Source: Oryzibacter oryziterrae
Lineage (GTDB): Bacteria; Pseudomonadota; Alphaproteobacteria; Rhizobiales; Pleomorphomonadaceae
Direction of reading: 5' to 3'
Length of the DNA stretch: 34,291 nucleotides
NCBI RefSeq assembly: GCF_021864535.1
Contig: NZ_JAKJIC010000032.1
Span: forward strand, 1 to 34,291
Shown here: one piece after another, positions 8,987 to 17,971 of the stretch
Layout of the letters: each line of letters starts with the position of its first letter
Numbering within the stretch: the stretch's first letter is position 1
Position numbers and translations under genes: made by a program
Notes under the pieces: generated by a model
Database searches by the model: none
The model's input: the letters and a program-made list of their open reading frames with translations, nothing else
What the model was told of the DNA's origin: nothing

Positions 8987-10723
8987 ATGCGTTTGAAGCT
9001 TTTGACCGGATCGGCTCTGTCGATCCTCGCCATGGGCCTGATGCCGGCCTACGCAGGCATGGACGAGGCCAAGGCATTCCTGGACAAGGAAGTTGGCACC
9101 CTGTCGACGCTGTCGCGCGCCGATCAGGAAAAGGAAATGCAGTGGTTCGTCGACGCCGCCAAGCCGTTCGCCGGCATGGAAATCAAGGTGGTGTCCGAGA
9201 CGCTGACCACGCACGAATATGAGTCCAAGGTGCTGGCCCCGGCCTTCACCGCCATCACCGGCATCAAGGTCACCCATGACCTGATCGGCGAAGGCGACGT
9301 CGTGGAGAAGATCCAGACGCAGATGCAGACCGGCGAGAACATCTACGACGGCTACATCAACGACTCCGACTTCATCGGCACCCACTGGCGCTACGGCCAG
9401 GTGCGCAACCTGACCGACTGGATGGACGGCGAAGCCAAGGACGTCACCAACCCCGGCCTCGACATCAAGGACTTCATCGGCACGTCCTTCACCACCGCGC
9501 CGGACGGCAAGCTCTACCAGATGCCGGACCAGCAGTTCGCCAACCTCTACTGGTTCCGCTACGACTGGTTCAACGACGAGAAGACCAAGGCCGACTTCAA
9601 GGCCAAGTATGGCTACGACCTCGGCGTTCCCGTCAACTGGTCGGCCTATGAGGACATCGCCGAGTTCTTCACCGGCCGCGACATGAGCTATGTGGGTGGC
9701 CCGACCAAGGTCTATGGCTCCATGGACTACGGCAAGAAGGACCCCTCGCTCGGCTGGCGCTTCACCGACGCCTGGCTGTCCATGGCCGGAAACGGCGACA
9801 AGGGCATCCCGAACGGCAAGCCGGTTGACGAATGGGGCATCAAGGTCGACGAGAACTCCCGTCCGGTCGGCTCCTGCGTCGCCCGCGGCGGCGACACCAA
9901 CGGCCCGGCCGCCGTCTACTCGATCAACAAGTACATCGACTGGCTGAAGAAGTATTCGCCGCCGGAAGCCGAAGGCATGGTGTTCGGTGAAGCCGGCCCG
10001 GTGCCCGCCCAGGGCCAGATCGCCCAGCAGATCTTCTGGTACACCGCCTTCACCGCCGACATGGTCAAGGACGGTCTGCCGGTCGTGAACGCCGACGGTA
10101 GCCCGAAGTGGCGCATGGCCCCCTCGCCGCATGGCTCCTACTGGAAGGAAGGCATGAAGCTCGGCTACCAGGACGTGGGTTCGTGGACCCTGATGAAGTC
10201 GACCCCGGTCGACCGCGCCAAGGCCGCCTGGCTCTACGCCCAGTTCGTCGACTCCAAGACGGTTGACGTCAAGAAGAGCCACGTCGGCCTGACCTTCATC
10301 CGTGAATCGACCATCCAGGACAAGTCGTTCACCGAACGCGCTCCCAAGCTCGGCGGTCTGATCGAGTTCTACCGCTCGCCGGCCCGCGTGCAGTGGACCC
10401 CGACCGGCACCAATGTTCCTGACTATCCGAAGCTGGCCCAGCTGTGGTGGCAGAACATCGGCGACGCTTCGTCGGGCGCCAAGACCGCGCAGGAAGCCAT
10501 GGACGCGCTCTGCGCCGACCAGGAAAAGGTGCTCGGCCGCCTCGAGAAGGCCGGCGTGCAGGGCGACATCGGCCCGAAGCTCGCCGAAGAGCATGACCTC
10601 GCCTACTGGAACGCCGACGCCGTCGCCAAGGGCAACCTCGCCCCGCAGCTGCCGCTGGCCAACGAGAAGGAAACGCCGGTCACCGTCAACTATGATGAGC
10701 TGGTGAAGAGCTGGCAGAAGTAA
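8987..10723 (+). CDS. glpV: Periplasmic glycerol-binding protein GlpV
   Basis: This 578-residue protein is the substrate-binding component of the glycerol ABC importer. It begins with a Sec signal peptide (MRLKLLTGSALSILAM, cleavage probably after AYA at about 22-24) and matches the large extracellular solute-binding family, with ETLTTHEYESKVLAPAFTAITGIKV and the characteristic LYQMPDQQFANLYWFRYDWF. It is longer than most sugar-binding proteins (about 400-450), as is usual for GlpV. GGGAGGAAA precedes the ATG at 8987. It is the last gene of the operon and is followed by a strong terminator. Family assignment is firm; glycerol specificity rests on the operon context. Confidence 0.92.
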   Translation: MRLKLLTGSALSILAMGLMPAYAGMDEAKAFLDKEVGTLSTLSRADQEKEMQWFVDAAKPFAGMEIKVVSETLTTHEYESKVLAPAFTAITGIKVTHDLIGEGDVVEKIQTQMQTGENIYDGYINDSDFIGTHWRYGQVRNLTDWMDGEAKDVTNPGLDIKDFIGTSFTTAPDGKLYQMPDQQFANLYWFRYDWFNDEKTKADFKAKYGYDLGVPVNWSAYEDIAEFFTGRDMSYVGGPTKVYGSMDYGKKDPSLGWRFTDAWLSMAGNGDKGIPNGKPVDEWGIKVDENSRPVGSCVARGGDTNGPAAVYSINKYIDWLKKYSPPEAEGMVFGEAGPVPAQGQIAQQIFWYTAFTADMVKDGLPVVNADGSPKWRMAPSPHGSYWKEGMKLGYQDVGSWTLMKSTPVDRAKAAWLYAQFVDSKTVDVKKSHVGLTFIRESTIQDKSFTERAPKLGGLIEFYRSPARVQWTPTGTNVPDYPKLAQLWWQNIGDASSGAKTAQEAMDALCADQEKVLGRLEKAGVQGDIGPKLAEEHDLAYWNADAVAKGNLAPQLPLANEKETPVTVNYDELVKSWQK

Positions 10724-10745
10724 GACCTGCCTGCACCGATCACGA

Positions 10746-10771
10746 GGGAGGCGGGCAACCGCCTCCCTTTT
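10746..10771 (+). terminator. Rho-independent terminator after glpV
   Basis: A perfect 9-bp stem (10746-10754 with 10759-10767) is capped by the GNRA-type tetraloop GCAA and followed by TTTT (10768-10771), 22 nt after the glpV stop. It closes the transporter operon and separates it from the YqiJ/YqiK and glpK genes. Confidence 0.9.
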
Positions 10772-10899
10772 CCAATTGGTAGCCCTTCCTGCAACTGGCA
10801 GGGGTAACACACTTGCGAATGCTCCCGGGCATCCTATGTTTGCCTTCGTCTTGCGCACCGCGACTGCGCGGAAACATACGCGCAGGCCAAGAGGGGCGC

Positions 10900-11496
10900 A
10901 TGGACATTCTGATTTCCCAACCCTTTCAGCCTTTCGCGATCGCGGCGGGCGTGCTGATGGCGCTTGTGCTGATCGAGATGGTCGGCACCTTCGCCGGCTC
11001 GGCTCCGAGCCATTGGTTCGGCGCCGACGGCATCGACTTTGCCGAGGGAACGCTCGGCTGGCTGAACGCTGGCCGCGTGCCGTTGCTGATCCTGATCATG
11101 CTGGCGCTCGGCGTCTTCGCCGCCACCGGCTACGTGCTGCAGGGGCTGGCCTTGTCGTTCAGCGGCCCCATGCCGCAATCGATCGCCACCTTTGCCTCTG
11201 CTGTCGTGACCATTCCCGTGGTGCGCGCCTCCGGCCAGATGCTCGGCCGCTTCTGGCCGCGCGACGAGAGCTACGCCCTCGACGACGGCGACTTCATCGG
11301 CAAGGACGGGGTGGTGACGGTCGGCCCGCTGACCGGCGCGTATGTTGGCCGCGTCCGCGTCGTCGACCCCTTCGGCAACACCCATTATCTGCGCGTCAGA
11401 CCCGACGACGGCTTCGATGACATCGCGGTCGGAACTCAAGTGAGGATCACAACCAGCCAGGGACGTGAGTTTCGCGTCAAGCCAATCACGGATTGA
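10900..11496 (+). CDS. YqiJ-like inner-membrane NfeD/OB-fold protein
   Basis: This 198-residue protein resembles the YqiJ family (DUF1449, NfeD relatives): three hydrophobic segments at about 11-31, 60-84 and 90-108 are followed by a soluble C-terminal OB-fold (about 128-198) with GDFIGKDGVVTVGPLTGAYVG and the family-like VRITTSQGREFRVKPI. YqiJ proteins are encoded with flotillin-like YqiK and are thought to act with it in membrane microdomains. The start at 10900 follows AGAGGGG; a frame extending to 10813 lacks such a site. The flotillin gene follows after 58 nt. The function is known only at the level of partnership. Confidence 0.85.
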   Translation: MDILISQPFQPFAIAAGVLMALVLIEMVGTFAGSAPSHWFGADGIDFAEGTLGWLNAGRVPLLILIMLALGVFAATGYVLQGLALSFSGPMPQSIATFASAVVTIPVVRASGQMLGRFWPRDESYALDDGDFIGKDGVVTVGPLTGAYVGRVRVVDPFGNTHYLRVRPDDGFDDIAVGTQVRITTSQGREFRVKPITD

Positions 11497-11554
11497 CAGA
11501 CCAGCGCCGCGACTGGAATGAGTTTTTCGACCAAGTGCTGTTGAGGGGTTGAAC

Positions 11555-13288
11555 ATGCTGACCACATTGCTGTTTCCGATTTCATTGATCCTGCTGTTGA
11601 TCGCGGGCATCGGATTTGTCGTTTCCACCCTCTATCGCCGGGCCGAGAAGGACCGCGCCTATGTGCGCACCGGCCTCGGCGGGCAGAAGATCGTGCTGGA
11701 CGGCGGCTCGGTGATCCTGCCGATCTTTCAGGCGATTGCCTGGGTCAACCTGCAGACCCTCCGCCTCGACGTGGCGCGCTCTGCCGCCGACGCGCTGATC
11801 TCCAAGGACCGCATGCGCGTCGATATCGGCGTCGAGTTCTACGTGCGCGTGAAGCCCGACGCCCAGTCGATCGCGCTGGCCGCGCAGACGCTCGGCGAGC
11901 GCACCATGCACGCCGACCAGTTGCGCGAACTGGTGGAAGCCAAGTTCGTCGACGCCCTGCGTTCTGTCGCCGCGACCATGACGCTGGCCGACCTGCAGGA
12001 AAAGCGCGCCGACTTCGTGCGCGCTGTGCAGACCACCGTCGCCAACGATCTCGAACTCAACGGCCTGGAACTGGAAGCGGCGTCGCTGACCAAGCTCGAC
12101 CAGACCGACACGCAATATTTCAATCCCAACAACGCCTTCGACGCCGAAGGTCTGGCGACCCTGACCCGCATCATCGAAGCGCGCAAGCGCGAGCGCAACG
12201 AAGTGGTGCGCGCCACTGAAGTCGCCATCGCCCAACAGGATCTCGAAGCCCGCAAGCAGACGCTCGCCGTTGAACTGACCAAGCGCGAGGCGGAGCTGAA
12301 CCAGGAACGCGACATCGTCAACAAGACGGCGGAGACCCGCGCCGCTGCCGCCCAGCGCGAGGCCGAAGCCCGCCGCTTCGAGGAAGAGGCCCGCATCGCG
12401 TCGGAGCAGGCCATTTCCGAACGCAAGGCCGAGGCCCAGCGCGTTCAGGAACAGGCCAACATTGCCTCGACCCTCGCCATTTCCCAGCGCAAGATCGAGG
12501 CCGATCGTGAGGCGGAAACGCTGATGATCGCGCAGAAGCGCGACGTCGAGCTTGCCAACCAGGATCGCCAGATTGCCATCGCCGAGCGTTCGCGGGCGGA
12601 GTCGGAAGCCCGCGCGCTGGCCCAAGAGGCGCGCGCCAAGGCGACCTCGGCCGAGGAAAGCGTCGTCACCGCCCGAGAAGTCGCCATCGCAGAACGCGAG
12701 CGCCAGATCGCCGTCATCGCCGCCAAGCGCGACGCCGAACAGCAGGCGACTGCCGTCACCGTGGCTGCCGAAGCCGAAAAGTTCGCCGCCGAGGACAAGG
12801 CAGAAGCCGTGCGCATCGTCGCCAAGGCTGATGCCGATGCCACGCTGATCCGCGCCGACGCTCAGGCCAGGACCTATGAGGTGGACGCCGAAGGCCAGCG
12901 CAAGCTCAACGAAGCCCGCAATACGCTGGCCAAGGAGATCATCGAGTTCGAGATCACCAAGGAACGGCTGAAGATCATTCCCGCGGCTCTGGCCGAAAGC
13001 GTGCGCCCGCTGGAAAAGATCGGCGATGTCAAGATCATCGACATGGGCGGCACGGCCTTTGGCGGCGGCCAGTCGGGCACGGCAGGCGGCGGCGGCGGTG
13101 GTGGCACGGGCTCGATCCCCGACAACCTGCTCGGCGCACTGTTGGCCTATCGCGCCCAGGCGCCGATGATCGACAAGCTCCTGACCGAAGCCGGATTCGC
13201 GCCCGCCGCCAATCCGGTGGACCAGATCCTAGGCGCCGCCAACGCGCCGGCACCGTCCAGTCCATCACCATCCAAGCCGGGCGCATGA
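11555..13288 (+). CDS. Flotillin (YqiK-like SPFH protein)
   Basis: This 577-residue membrane scaffold protein has an N-terminal membrane helix (about 4-26), an SPFH/band-7 domain (about 27-190, with VDIGVEFYVRVKPDA), a long charged Ala/Glu/Arg-rich coiled coil (about 205-460) and a C-terminal tail with a Gly-rich linker (about 497-517). Within the coiled coil a segment of about 23 residues is repeated (RIASEQAISERKAEAQ, then NIASTLAISQRKIEAD). It is the YqiK partner of the preceding YqiJ-like protein and should assemble into membrane rings. The ATG at 11555 follows GAGGGG; a TTG six bases earlier is less likely. glpK begins 30 nt after its stop. Confidence 0.9.
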   Translation: MLTTLLFPISLILLLIAGIGFVVSTLYRRAEKDRAYVRTGLGGQKIVLDGGSVILPIFQAIAWVNLQTLRLDVARSAADALISKDRMRVDIGVEFYVRVKPDAQSIALAAQTLGERTMHADQLRELVEAKFVDALRSVAATMTLADLQEKRADFVRAVQTTVANDLELNGLELEAASLTKLDQTDTQYFNPNNAFDAEGLATLTRIIEARKRERNEVVRATEVAIAQQDLEARKQTLAVELTKREAELNQERDIVNKTAETRAAAAQREAEARRFEEEARIASEQAISERKAEAQRVQEQANIASTLAISQRKIEADREAETLMIAQKRDVELANQDRQIAIAERSRAESEARALAQEARAKATSAEESVVTAREVAIAERERQIAVIAAKRDAEQQATAVTVAAEAEKFAAEDKAEAVRIVAKADADATLIRADAQARTYEVDAEGQRKLNEARNTLAKEIIEFEITKERLKIIPAALAESVRPLEKIGDVKIIDMGGTAFGGGQSGTAGGGGGGGTGSIPDNLLGALLAYRAQAPMIDKLLTEAGFAPAANPVDQILGAANAPAPSSPSPSKPGA

Positions 13289-13318
13289 CCCGGTCCTGAA
13301 CAGGGAGGAAATGCTGAA

Positions 13319-14809
<1,491 letters not shown>

Positions 14810-14846
14810 GCTTGCGATCGCAACGCGCACGCGAGACGAGGAGACC

Positions 14847-14878
14847 GGCGGCGTGATGGGCCAAGCCATCATGCCGCC
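14847..14878 (+). terminator. Hairpin after glpK
   Basis: A 13-bp stem (14847-14859 with 14866-14878, one G-T pair) with a 6-nt loop lies 37 nt after the glpK stop. There is no T-run, so it may end transcription only partly or protect the 3' end. Confidence 0.45.
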
Positions 14879-14906
14879 CGAATCCGCCGATACATCTAAG
14901 CGGCAT

Positions 14907-14923
14907 TGATAAGTTACTGATAA
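14907..14923 (+). promoter_or_regulatory. TGATAA direct repeat in an AT-rich upstream region
   Basis: TGATAA occurs at 14907-14912 and 14918-14923, 11 nt apart, inside the only AT-rich part of the gap between glpK and the VHL-like gene. It may be a regulator site or part of the promoter; I see no convincing -35/-10 pair. Confidence 0.3.
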
Positions 14924-15012
14924 CAAAAGACCATTATCCGATATGGCCTCGATCCGCCGGCGTGCGCCACCGCGCCCCGGCCCCCAGTTGCTCGCGCCCA
15001 AAGGAATTTCAG

Positions 15013-15408
15013 ATGATCGCTTGCCCTGCCCCGCTACGGTCCGCGTTGACCATTGCCCTGCTGCTGACCGGCCTTGGATCCGCGCGAGGGGAAGAATGCC
15101 AAGCCAACTTCGCGCCCTCGCCCGGCACCGATTGGCAGTCGCGCATCGCCTTCCACAACGACACCAACTATGCCATGCGGCTGCTCTGGGTGGATTTCAA
15201 CGGCGGCCTCAAGGACTACGGTCTGCTGCAACCCTATGAGAACACCGGCTTCAAGACCTATGTCGGCCACAACTGGGTGGTCGAGGTCTACACCGAAGAA
15301 GGCCCCGAATGCCTGGGGCCGATCAGCGCACCAGATCAGAACGGGTGCAATCTGCATGTCGTCAATGACGCCGGCCTCGGCTTCAACGCCGACCAGTGCG
15401 ACTTCTGA
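15013..15408 (+). CDS. Secreted protein with VHL-beta-like domain
   Basis: This 131-residue protein has a signal peptide (hydrophobic core SALTIALLLTGLG, cleavage near residues 24-27) and a mature domain of about 100 residues. The order of elements resembles the beta domain of the von Hippel-Lindau protein: IAFHNDTNYAMRLLWVDFNG (compare [20 protein letters not shown] in human pVHL), then a Tyr-x-x-Leu-x-Pro step and YVGHNWVVE (compare YRGHLWLF). Four cysteines in the mature part (including GEEC, PEC, NGC and DQC contexts) could form two disulfides. AAAGGAA supports the start at 15013. In eukaryotes this domain binds hydroxyproline peptides; in bacteria its role is not known, and the periplasmic location argues for another ligand. 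The resemblance is by eye. Confidence 0.75.
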   Translation: MIACPAPLRSALTIALLLTGLGSARGEECQANFAPSPGTDWQSRIAFHNDTNYAMRLLWVDFNGGLKDYGLLQPYENTGFKTYVGHNWVVEVYTEEGPECLGPISAPDQNGCNLHVVNDAGLGFNADQCDF

Positions 15409-15417
15409 GGATTTCGC

Positions 15418-16044
15418 TCAGGCGTAATCGGGGATGCCCGGCATGACGCGGAATCCCTCGATCTGACGGAAGCGACGCAGCCATTTGCGCAGGGCCGGAA
15501 AGGCGTCGTGCTCGACGCCGAAATCGCGCGACAGGGCGAAGGACGGAAACAGGGCGACATCGGCCAGCGTCGGCCTGTCGCCGACGAACCACTCCTGATC
15601 GGCATGACCGCGCAGCACCATGTGATCTTCCATGGCGGTAAGGGCTGCAACGGCGGCCGGCACCAGAGCCTGCGGATCGCCGAGGCCGAACAGGGCCGAG
15701 CGGCGCGCCGCCACCGCCGCCGCCAGCGGGCCGGCACTGAAGGCGAGCCATTGCATCACCGGGCCGAAGAGATCGGGAGCGACGGGCAACCAGCGCTGGG
15801 CCGGGTCGTGGGACTGCGCCAGAAAGGCAAGGCCGGCGGCAGCGCCGACCAAGGTCAGGCCGTTTGCGTCGAGCACCGGCAAACGACCGGGCAGATCGGC
15901 GGCAACGCCAGCGGGCAGCAGCACCGGATGGCCGGGCTGAACGCCGACGGCCACGCGCGTGTAGTCCAGACCGAGGAAGCCGGCCAAGAGGCGCAGCCGG
16001 TAGCAATCCTCGTCAAGCTCATGATCGTAGAGGGTGATCGCCAT
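15418..16044 (-). CDS. Glutathione S-transferase family protein
   Basis: This 208-residue protein has the two-domain GST layout: an N-terminal thioredoxin-like half (ITLYDHELDEDCYRLRLLAGFLGLDY, with a Cys at residue 14 near the usual catalytic position, and LPVLDANGLTLVG) and a C-terminal helical half containing the common ADVALFPSFALSRDFG. It is the last gene of a minus-strand unit whose preceding Rieske gene overlaps it by one base (TGATG, 16042-16046). It could conjugate or open a product of the neighbouring oxygenase system with glutathione; that is inference from context. It converges with the VHL-like gene with a 9-nt gap. Confidence 0.85.
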   Translation of the reverse strand: MAITLYDHELDEDCYRLRLLAGFLGLDYTRVAVGVQPGHPVLLPAGVAADLPGRLPVLDANGLTLVGAAAGLAFLAQSHDPAQRWLPVAPDLFGPVMQWLAFSAGPLAAAVAARRSALFGLGDPQALVPAAVAALTAMEDHMVLRGHADQEWFVGDRPTLADVALFPSFALSRDFGVEHDAFPALRKWLRRFRQIEGFRVMPGIPDYA

Positions 16045-16706
16045 CAGGCCGCCTCCTCGGCGCTAGCAAGGGAAAGACGCACAGCGGCAAGCCAGCGCGA
16101 GAGAGCCACGCGGGTCGCGGCGTCGGCCTCGCCCAGCAGGACGACATGCAAGGCGACAGCGTTCGGGCCGCTTTCGTGACAGGCCACCAGAAGGCGATGC
16201 GGGCCGACGGTGAGAAAGCCGGTGGCGTCATCAACGGCAGTCCAGACGGTGCCGCCGGCGTCGGGCGTCGGGAGGGCCTTCAGCGCGTTCAGCGCGACCG
16301 CGAGCGACACCGGCAGGCGCAGGCTGCGCAAGGGCGTGACCGGGCCAGGATCGGCAAGCGCGAGGCTGGCATCGGGGGCGGTGGAGACCCAGACGATGCC
16401 GGCCCGCTCGATCACAGGGAAGCTCGGGATGCGGATGGTCTTGGGAACTTCAAGGTCCGGATGCGCCGGGATGCGGCTGCACTGACCGTCCTTGCCATAT
16501 TGCCAGCCGTGATAGAGGCAGTTGAGGCTGCCACCCCGCACGAAGCCGAAGCTCATGCGCATGCCGCGATGCGGGCAGCGATCGTCCCAGGCATGGGCGA
16601 CGCCGGCTTCGTCGCGCCAGAGCACGAGATCCTGACCGGCAACGCGAATGCCCGTGACGGCCCCCGCATCGAGATCGGCCGACAACGACACAGGAACAAG
16701 ACTCAT
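16044..16706 (-). CDS. Stand-alone oxygenase-type Rieske [2Fe-2S] protein
   Basis: This 220-residue protein has a Rieske domain of the ring-hydroxylating-oxygenase type: Cys44-Pro-His46, 16 residues, then Cys63-Leu-Tyr-His66, followed by GWQYGKDGQCSRIPAHPD and the usual FPVIERAGIVWVST. In VanA- or dicamba-monooxygenase-like enzymes that stretch leads into the mononuclear-iron domain; here no Asn/Asp/His/His motif follows, only about 100 residues I cannot assign. The divergent gene at 17063 encodes a catalytic domain without a Rieske cluster, so the two probably form one split enzyme. The start at 16706 overlaps the stop of the upstream small gene (ATGA); the stop overlaps the GST start. A ferredoxin role is an alternative. 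Confidence 0.87.
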   Translation of the reverse strand: MSLVPVSLSADLDAGAVTGIRVAGQDLVLWRDEAGVAHAWDDRCPHRGMRMSFGFVRGGSLNCLYHGWQYGKDGQCSRIPAHPDLEVPKTIRIPSFPVIERAGIVWVSTAPDASLALADPGPVTPLRSLRLPVSLAVALNALKALPTPDAGGTVWTAVDDATGFLTVGPHRLLVACHESGPNAVALHVVLLGEADAATRVALSRWLAAVRLSLASAEEAA

Positions 16707-16993
16707 GGGGCGGAACTCCTGGCAACGTCGAGGATCAGGCAATCGGAGGGGCCGAGGCTGCAAGCCATCTCGAAGGCATCGACCAGCGGTTCGGGGCCGG
16801 TGACGGCGACCTCGGCAAGCGCGGCCGACAGAGGGCCGACCGCGAGGCCGAGATCGAGCCGGGCGGCGCGATGTTCGGCGAAAGCGCGGAAACTCTCCGG
16901 CACCAGGGCACCAGAAAACACGAATCTTGTGGCATTCGTGGCCGGCAGGGACGGAGACAGCAAACCAGAGGCGACCAAAATTTGACCTCGCAC
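16703..16993 (-). CDS. Acylphosphatase-like small protein
   Basis: This reading frame encodes up to 96 residues and its stop overlaps the Rieske start by four bases (ATGA on the minus strand), as expected for an operon gene. Residues 23-92 follow the acylphosphatase pattern: RFVFSGALVPESFRAFAEHRAARL in place of RVQGVGFR..., then AEVAVTGPEPLVDAF and a closing strand CLILDVA. The catalytic Arg position (Phe35-Arg36) is kept, but the catalytic Asn of the WVRN turn appears to be Gly53, so enzyme activity is doubtful. The start is uncertain: GTG at 16993 has no Shine-Dalgarno and lies within the divergent promoter region; TTG at 16978 has GAGG 7 nt upstream. The gene could still be spurious. Confidence 0.6.
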   Translation of the reverse strand: MRGQILVASGLLSPSLPATNATRFVFSGALVPESFRAFAEHRAARLDLGLAVGPLSAALAEVAVTGPEPLVDAFEMACSLGPSDCLILDVARSSAP

Positions 16994-17010
16994 GATTTTT
17001 GGTCAATCTA
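16973..17010. promoter_or_regulatory. Divergent promoter/operator of the split oxygenase
   Basis: GACCAAAA (16973-16980) and TTTTGGTC (16997-17004) form a perfect 8-bp inverted repeat with a 16-nt spacer. TTGACC (16982-16987) and its complement GGTCAA (17001-17006) form a second one sharing the right arm. TTGACC with AATCTA 17 nt downstream (17005-17010) is a fair plus-strand promoter; the mirrored TTGACC could serve the minus strand. The layout suits a dimeric regulator controlling both halves of the system. No regulator gene adjoins it. Confidence 0.5.
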
Positions 17011-17062
17011 GACGGAGCTACGTGAAAACCGCAAGCCCCGCCTTGCACGGAAGGAGTCGCCA

Positions 17063-17920
17063 ATGGTCGCCATCGACAAGGCCACACTGGACAGCTGGTA
17101 TGTGATCGCCACCGCCGCGGACCTGCCCTTGGGCGTGAGCGCCAACCGGCTGCTGGGCACGGATCTCATGGTGGAGAAGATATCAGAGGGCGGAATCACG
17201 GTGACCGCCGGCGGGCGCGCCCTGCCCGTCCGCCAGCGTTACGGCTTCGTCTGGACGACCCTGGGCGCTCCCACCGGCGAGGTCTTCGACATCCCGGAAG
17301 CGGACGAGCCCGACCGGCGCACGGTCAATTGCGGCGTGGTGGCGGTGAAGGCGTCGGGCCTGCGCATCATCGAGAATTTCCTGGACATGGCGCATTTCCC
17401 CTTCGTGCACACCAATGTGCTGGGGGCCGAACCGCATACCGAGGTCAAGCACTACAAGGCGGAGATCCGCCGAGATGTGGACGAGGTCTGGGCCACCGAA
17501 TGCAGCTTCTTCCAGCCGCAGGCGGCGCTGTCGTCGGCGGACGGCGCCGATGTGGGCTATGTCTATCGGGTGCCGACGCCGTTCAACACGCTGCTCTACA
17601 AGAGTTCGCCGAACTCGGACAATCGGGACGACCTGATCTGCCTGTTCGTGCAGCCGCTCGATCCGGATCGCTGCCGGGCGCATCCGATCATGTTCCTGAT
17701 CGACGACGTGAGCAGCACGGCAGCGCTGGTGCAGTTCCAGCAGATGATCTTCCTGCAGGACCGCATCATCCTGGAAAACCAGCGCCCGGTGCTGCTGCCG
17801 CTGGAAGCGCGCCTCGAGATCCCGACGCGCGCCGACGCATCCTCCATCGCCTATCGCCGCTGGCTGAAGGAGAAGGGCGTGAAATACGGCACCACCTCAA
17901 TGGAAGAGGCGGCCGCCTGA
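17063..17920 (+). CDS. Rieske-less oxygenase catalytic subunit (VanA/DdmC-like)
   Basis: This 285-residue protein resembles the alpha subunit of VanA- or dicamba-type Rieske monooxygenases (normally about 340-350 residues) but lacks the cluster-binding part. The start WYVIATAADLPLGVSANRLLGTDL is the usual N-terminal strand; then, where CPH and CxxH should be, the sequence goes straight to RYGFVWTTLG. The catalytic domain is complete: Asn105, bridging Asp108, His111 and His116 (NFLDMAHFPFVH, N-x2-D-x2-H-x4-H) and Asp233 in FLQDRIILENQRP. AAGGAG precedes the ATG. It is divergent from the Rieske-only gene, which could supply the missing cluster. No reductase is nearby. Substrate is unknown; an aromatic O-demethylation or hydroxylation is a family-level guess. 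Confidence 0.87.
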   Translation: MVAIDKATLDSWYVIATAADLPLGVSANRLLGTDLMVEKISEGGITVTAGGRALPVRQRYGFVWTTLGAPTGEVFDIPEADEPDRRTVNCGVVAVKASGLRIIENFLDMAHFPFVHTNVLGAEPHTEVKHYKAEIRRDVDEVWATECSFFQPQAALSSADGADVGYVYRVPTPFNTLLYKSSPNSDNRDDLICLFVQPLDPDRCRAHPIMFLIDDVSSTAALVQFQQMIFLQDRIILENQRPVLLPLEARLEIPTRADASSIAYRRWLKEKGVKYGTTSMEEAAA

Positions 17921-17933
17921 GATAGAAGGGACG

Positions 17934-17961
17934 TCCGGCGCTGCGGGGTCACAGCGCCGGA
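17934..17961. terminator. Bidirectional hairpin between convergent genes
   Basis: TCCGGCGCTG (17934-17943) and CAGCGCCGGA (17952-17961) form a perfect 10-bp stem with an 8-nt loop between the oxygenase gene and the convergent phytase-like gene. There is no T-run on either side. Confidence 0.55.
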
Positions 17962-17971
17962 TCAACCATCG

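Noticed and set aside
13051-13115. Gly-rich tract of the flotillin as a simple-sequence or slippage repeat
   Set aside because: Codons are mixed GGC/GGT and the reading frame is intact; it looks like a flexible linker.
15508-16179. Plus-strand frame opposite the GST gene
   Set aside because: Composition typical of an antisense shadow; the GST and Rieske genes on the minus strand are supported by motifs and start/stop overlaps.
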